The position numbers were made by a program, and so were the translations under genes. Positions 59,101 through 64,000 of a stretch of 64,000 nt of DNA are shown here, in pieces (the stretch's first letter is position 1; each line of letters opens with the position of its first letter). The stretch spans positions 48,506,501 to 48,570,500 of the forward strand of contig NC_088919.1 of NCBI RefSeq assembly GCF_963576675.1, in the 5' to 3' direction. The stretch is from Euphorbia lathyris. Its lineage: Eukaryota > Streptophyta > Magnoliopsida > Malpighiales > Euphorbiaceae. The notes beneath the pieces are model-generated. The model saw nothing but the letters and a program-made list of their open reading frames with translations, ran no database searches and had not been told where the DNA came from.

Positions 59101-61221
59101 CAAACTTCTAATTCAAGTGATTATTCGTTAATTTATTCGCCTTCATTTTCATCTTTATTTTCATTTTAAGAGCAAATCAAAAGTAATTGATTAATTATTC
59201 AATATCCATCGAAGAACTGAAAGTTCACCAATTACTCGAATGATCCAATTGGTTTTCAATATGAATCTTTATTATTTATTATCTCGATCACAAAAATTCA
59301 TCACATATAACCGATCTCAATTCTTGTTAAAATTACACGTCGAGCTATATCCAGAATCAATAAAAATTAAATCAAATTGATATGAAAATCGTCCTTTGAA
59401 TTAAAAACATATTTTATAAAAACAACTTCATATTCTACTACCATATATGTAAAATAAAATAATAAAAATTGTTTTTAGTTTAATAAAATACGATTACGTG
59501 TATATTATACACGAAATTCTAAAAATAGACTAATTTGAAATGTTATATAATTTAATATCAAATTCTAATTAATATGAAAACTTTTGGATACGGACGTGAC
59601 ACTTAATCTATCTACAAATCTCCTTCTTTCTTCCCTGCTCTATTGCTCTCTCTTTGTCGAATATGGCAAGGAATCCAAGAGCTCGGCTCCCATTCTCTTC
59701 CGTCGGCCATGACTGCCGGTTGAAATGAGTCTGATTATTCAGTTTTAGAAGAATTCGGTTCCAGTTTGTGGCGGTCTCCTTTAGTTCAGTTAGTTTGAAT
59801 GGTTCCTCCTAGTTTTTTTTTCACGGATTCAGTCTCTCCTTGGTTGGATCTTAACATGCAGTTAAAGAGGGAAGATATTCTATTTTTTACGGTAAATCGT
59901 CATTGTCGGTACCTTTCTATGCACGATTTCCCCTTTTATGAATTTTTGCTTATAGTTGCATGTGGTGTTGTTTTTCTCTGAAATTTTTAACTGAGAACAC
60001 AGGTCTGTGGTTGTTCGTTGGGGTCCAGATAGAAATAGGAAGGAGGAAGATGAATTCTGGGGACGGATTTTCTAGGGTTTTATTGCAGATTAGATTAGAG
60101 TGGTTTTTGTTTGCTGGTTGATTTTTCTTGTAAAAAGTCATTTTAGGACCTTGGGTTGGATCGATTTGATAAAAATAACTCGTTTGGTAAAGATTTCTCA
60201 TCCGGGTAAAATAGCCGTGTTGGACGTTTGAGATTAATTTGTTTAGTAAAAATGGCTTGTTTAATAAAGATAGTCGGGTTAGATGTTAAATTGGATCTTG
60301 AGTAAAAGAGTCGTTTTAGACTTAGACATTTAAGTGGATTCGTTTGGTAATTAGACATTTTGGACTTGAGTTGAACTCGTATGATAAATCGAGTCGTTTA
60401 GCCTTTGAAGTTGAATTTGTTAAGTAAAAAGAGACAATTTAGGAATTTGAGTTGAGTTCGTATGGTAAAAAGAGTCATTTAGAAGTTAATTTGAATTTGT
60501 TCGTTGTTACTTTCTTGTGTGTATCTGTTGATTCTTAAACAAGTTCAAGTGATGCATTTCAAGGTTCCCATAAGCATAGAATCTATACATTGTTTATAAA
60601 TTATTGAAGTTCTTGCATATTAATTTACTACACAAGCAATTTTGTGACATTTCAAAACATTTGTATCAAATCCTTACTTATTGTAAAATACTCAAAATAA
60701 TGATGAAGATATAATATCAGATATTTTTCTTTCGATAATGGGCAGAACTACGTGGCTTTGATTCCTAGCTTAAATTATCGGGATACGTAGGAAGCTTGAT
60801 AATGATTATTATCAAATCCAAGCCAATTAAGTAGGTTAGATAAATATTTGTCAGGAGTTTATTGGACTATTGGATTAGCTAATATAGAAAATTCAAAAGC
60901 ATTTATTCGTGTAGTGTAGGAATTAAGTGACAGAAATATAGAATTGATATTACTGCTGAGTGAATTTGTTTTTTTAGAACGGTTTGGAGACTATAGATCA
61001 TTGGAAATAAAAATTTGTTATTGATTGTAATGCCTAAGTGTAGGTTTTACAGTATTGAGTTATGAGGTAATTTTGTTAAATTAATGGTGATAAAGTTATA
61101 AATGCTTACCTAATAAATTAGGGGCCATTTTCTTAGAAATGAGAAATGTACTTCTAAACCATAGGCGTTCATTATTATGTCTCACTGTCATATCCGATGA
61201 CCTTTAGGGTCAGGTGTGACA
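56139..61221 (+). mobile_element. Solo-LTR-like element, TGTCAC...GTGACA, with nested inverted relative
   Basis: Begins tgtcacgtctgtgccta and ends agggtcaggtgtgaca. It is flanked by a perfect duplication TTTGG (56134-56138 and 61222-61226). Excluding the inner element it is about 2.1 kb. Its 3' part (about 60740-61221) includes the family segment gggatacgtaggaagcttgat. Degenerate ttgtttagtaaaaa-type repeats lie at 60130-60490. No gene is supported; short frames in 59600-60360 lack family features. Confidence 0.78.
56648..59601 (-). mobile_element. Inverted solo-LTR-like element nested in the previous one (2954 bp)
   Basis: Read on the minus strand it begins tgtcacgtccgtatcc and ends tttagggtcggatctgaca. 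It is flanked by a perfect duplication CTTAA (56643-56647 and 59602-59606). Its 3' part (56648 to about 57135) is an inverted match to 60740-61221 of the outer copy. The middle (58100-58960) is pyrimidine/purine-skewed UTR-like sequence without a convincing reading frame. Confidence 0.8.
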
Positions 61222-61226
61222 TTTGG

Positions 61227-61800
61227 TGTTCAGAGAGAAATAGCAATAATAGCGGTTGATTGAGAATGAGTATCACGAAATAGAAATAGAGCCAATAAAA
61301 TATATGATTATATATGCGTCGTATATACGACTCAAAAGAATAAAAATGGATCAATTCAGGATGTTATCTCGAACCAACATAAAATCCAACCAAGTCAAAT
61401 GATATAAAAAACGGTCATTTAAATTTACTTATATGTTTACAATACTTTTTTAATAAAATTCCCAATTATATTTAGCTTATATGTGATATACGTAAAATTA
61501 ATTCGAATTCAATAAATATAATTACTTGTGTGTTGTACTCGTAGTTTCAAATCAAAATAAATCAATTCGAGATGTTATCTCGAACCAATAAAAGATAACC
61601 AAATTAATTCGAATCGATGAAAAAACGTCATTCGAACCCATAAACCAAGTTAATTGGAATCGATGTGAAAACGTCATTTGAATTCATAAACCAAGTTAAT
61701 TTGAATCGATGTGAAAACATCATTCGAATTCATAACCATATTAATTCATATCGATGTGAAAACGTTATTCAAATTCGTAAACTAAGTTAATTCTATGATA
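61227..61800 (-). repeat. CDC20-derived array unit 19, right part, promoter deleted
   Basis: The 5' UTR continues (gtgttcagagagaaatagc) to aatagagc near 61293, where it is joined to upstream spacer (aaaatatatgattatatatgcg). This removes the TATA and MSA region by a deletion different from that in the short units. Spacer and 46-bp minisatellite copies (61600-61795) follow. This is the last recognisable array unit. Confidence 0.88.
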
Positions 61801-62090
61801 AGTCTTGCCCATTTTACTCTAAATAGGTTAGAAATTTAACTCTCCATTTAATTCAGATTGATTGAGCATCACGAAATAGATCTCTGCTAGATTTTATATT
61901 GATTTGGTAATTACTCCTCCACGGGGTTTTTTTATGCGTTTTTTTAAAGAAGGAATGGCTAACGATGTAAAAGAAACGACACTTTGAAAACCGGATTGGC
62001 GGAAATGCCTTTATCTGACTGCTAGTTTACTCTTAATTACAATTTATATTTTACTCTAAACATGTTAGAAATTTAACTCTCTGTTTAATT
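61801..62090 (-). repeat. Diverged CDC20 promoter fragment between short direct repeats
   Basis: gattgagcatcacgaaatag, ctgctagattttatattgattt and ggcggaaatgcctttat match the promoter and UTR of unit 1 (about 2180-2310) at lower similarity. The fragment lies between two copies of ttagaaatttaactctc (61829 and 62068). Confidence 0.65.
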
Positions 62091-63170
62091 AAAATTTATT
62101 ATTTTAAATGAATAAAATTAAAGAAAAATAAGGGACAAGGTTAACTCTCTGGTTATAAAAAAACAAGTTAAATGCGAAAAATGTATTACATGTTTCTAAA
62201 AAAAAGTAAAATGACCAATATCTGGATATACGGTTTTAATATTAGAGAAGACAAACTTTGTAGTTGAGCAAGTAAGAACTTCATTTTTAATATATTATAT
62301 TAATTACATAATAACATTTTAAGGAATAAGGAATGTGTAACACATATTTCGCATGCAACTTACCTTTTTTTTCAGTCAAGTGATTACTTGATTATATTTT
62401 ACTTAAGTTTAGAAGCTAACTGGATATTTTATCTAAGTTTAGAAGGTTATTAGAACACTTTAAAAGTTCAGATGACGAATCAAACTTTTTAAACAAATTC
62501 AAACAAACAAAATGATATATTTAGACAAGTTCAATAATATATTAAACCTATTATTTATTAAGTTTGATGTAATCCTATTTTATTAGTATATGTTTATTAA
62601 GTTCAATAATAATATATGATATCTTTTTCTAAAAATATTTTGACACTCATTATGAGAAATAACTTTTTAACATTATCATCATGAGAAATACTTTTTTTTT
62701 TATCTTAACTTTTATATATAAACAAATCATACTTTTTTAATTAATTTATTCCAACTAAGGTGTAAATTTATATACTTTTAATTAAAATTAAAATTAAATA
62801 TTAAATAAATTACAAAACCGATTCAATTGAAGGATTAATTTACATATTTAAATTCATTACAACACCTCTTATCAAACTAGATATCTTTCCATATATTATC
62901 ACTTACCATATTTTTCATCTTCTTTTAAACAAAAAATATCTCTCATCTTTCTTTTATTATCACGTTTACTATTCTAATTTTCATAGTTTCTTTATGCTTT
63001 TCTGTTGAAATTTATATTTTCTTTAGTTTGTTAGAAGCAAAAACTTATTTAAATAGATTATTTTAGTTGTTGTATCGATAATAATAAGTAAATATGAAAC
63101 GTTTTTTTTCAGAAAAGAGATTGACCAAGGAAAATACTAAATCAATTGAGAATGGTGCTGTTTTTATTCA
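62091..63170. other. AT-rich stretch, nothing recognised
   Basis: Strongly AT-rich sequence with short homopolymer runs. No open frame, repeat family or RNA gene could be supported. Confidence 0.6.
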
Positions 63171-63181
63171 CAATTTAGGAT

Positions 63182-63375
63182 TTTACTTCGCAATGGAAGC
63201 ATCTGTTAAGCAATTGCCTTAGCAGTTCATGCAATCCCTTCGCAGTAGACGCAACTATTAAGCAATTTCGTAGTGGAAGCAACTGCTAAGCAATTGTCTT
63301 AGCAATCATGCAATCCCTTCACAGTGCAACTACGTTAGCAGTTGCTTCCACTGCGAAGCAAAATCGTAAACTACG
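63182..63375. repeat. Foldback with 81-bp tandem duplication
   Basis: An approximately 81-bp unit (cgcaatggaagcatctgtta... and cgtagtggaagcaactgcta...) occurs twice, starting at 63188 and 63269. It is followed by an inverted partial copy. The arms 63269-63290 and 63334-63355 pair at 20 of 22 positions around a 43-nt loop. Class unknown; it could be a small foldback element or a small-RNA hairpin. Confidence 0.8.
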
Positions 63376-63662
63376 AATCTATTGGGTTAGATAAAATCTT
63401 CAAATATCATTCGATAAAGGTTTAACTTAAAATACTCAAAACTAATCTATACAAAGGAATTTATGAATTTTTGATGTATAAAATTGATGTTGGATTGCAA
63501 ATGATGAGAAGTGGAGTGAAAGAATTGGTTAAATGATAGTAATATATATAATACTAAAGGTATTTTCTGTTGTGCGAATTTAGCGAAAGATAAATAAACG
63601 GAAAAGCGAAACATAGATTTTACGTGGTTCACCAACGTTATGTTAATCCAGGGGCAGAAGGA

Positions 63663-63950
63663 GAATAACTTTTATTAAGGAGGTGGAAAATCAGATTACA
63701 GATTAGGGTTTACATAATAGAGTTTTATAGTACTCAATCTAACCTAAACTGAATGGACCCCACGATGTCGCTTCTAAGTAGAAAACCAAAAGTCAATACT
63801 AATCCGAATAACTTTTATTAAGGAGGCGGAAAATCAGATTACAGATTAGGATTTACATAATAGAGTATTTATTTATAGTAGTCAATTTAACCTAAACCGA
63901 CTTAGACCCTACGACGTCCCCACAATATCTCTTTCAAGTAGGCTTTCTAT
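63663..63950. repeat. 143-bp tandem duplication
   Basis: gaataacttttattaagg followed by ggaaaatcagattacagatt occurs at 63663 and again at 63806, continuing through tcaatttaacctaaac. Flanking text (tagattttacgtggttcacc, 63615) resembles LTR ends of some plant Ty1 elements, but no element could be delimited before the window ends. Confidence 0.6.
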
Positions 63951-64000
63951 CGTAGTGTATAATACAGATCCAAAGCATTACGATATTTTCTATAAGTCTA

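Noticed and set aside
59799..60358. Short frames near 60 kb
   Set aside because: They lie in the solo-LTR-like element, in degenerate tttggtaaa-type repeats, and show no similarity to a known protein.

Overview
The window looks like intergenic nuclear DNA from a flowering plant, probably a eudicot. It is AT-rich, it is dominated by LTR retrotransposons of plant Ty3 (Metaviridae) lineages, and it carries a degenerate plant CDC20 (anaphase-promoting complex activator) gene with plant-type small introns. No tRNA, rRNA or clearly intact host gene was found. The species cannot be named from the sequence.

Backbone (about 0.3-61.8 kb). A minus-strand CDC20 pseudogene (exons 2-4, 321-1388) adjoins a long tandem array. 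Every unit of the array is made from the 5' part of the same gene: a short scrap of exon 2, intron 1, exon 1 (about 35 codons), the 5' UTR and far-upstream DNA. Nineteen unit copies can be counted by the exon-1 landmark. Long units (about 2.05 kb; units 1, 2, 18 and the remains of 19) keep the CDC20 promoter with a TATA box. Short units (about 1.12 or 1.17 kb; units 3-17) have lost it through one shared deletion. A 46-bp minisatellite inside the units explains the two short lengths, and a 3.5-kb three-unit block is itself duplicated (about 16.0-23.1 kb).

Insertions into the backbone. (1) An LTR-like insertion lies at 6829-8887. (2) A probable non-autonomous Helitron spans 26126-40616. It contains a Ty3 element (29378-37065, target duplication ACTAA) whose gag gene is split by a solo LTR (31100-32437, duplication GTTCC), and a solo-LTR-like element with TGTCAC/GTGACA ends (37669-40018). 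(3) A 14.5-kb Tat-lineage Ty3 element (41471-55949, duplication GAAAT) has gag, protease, RT, two RNase H domains and integrase. In antisense between pol and the 3' LTR it carries a four-exon plant-mobile-domain gene. (4) A second solo-LTR-like element (56139-61221, duplication TTTGG) is itself invaded by an inverted relative (56648-59601, duplication CTTAA).

Removing these insertions in order reconnects one continuous CDC20-derived array from about 1.56 to 61.8 kb. The right end (61.8-64 kb) holds a diverged CDC20 promoter scrap, an AT-rich stretch with nothing recognisable, a foldback at 63.2-63.4 kb and a 143-bp tandem duplication.

Most retroelement genes carry breaks: in-frame stops, homopolymer frameshifts and the solo-LTR insertion. 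The two large Ty3 elements come from different lineages but share a GC-rich module built on the near-palindrome TACGC-GGG-GCGTA. The CDC20-derived satellite, the antisense mobile-domain gene and this shared module are the most interesting observations.
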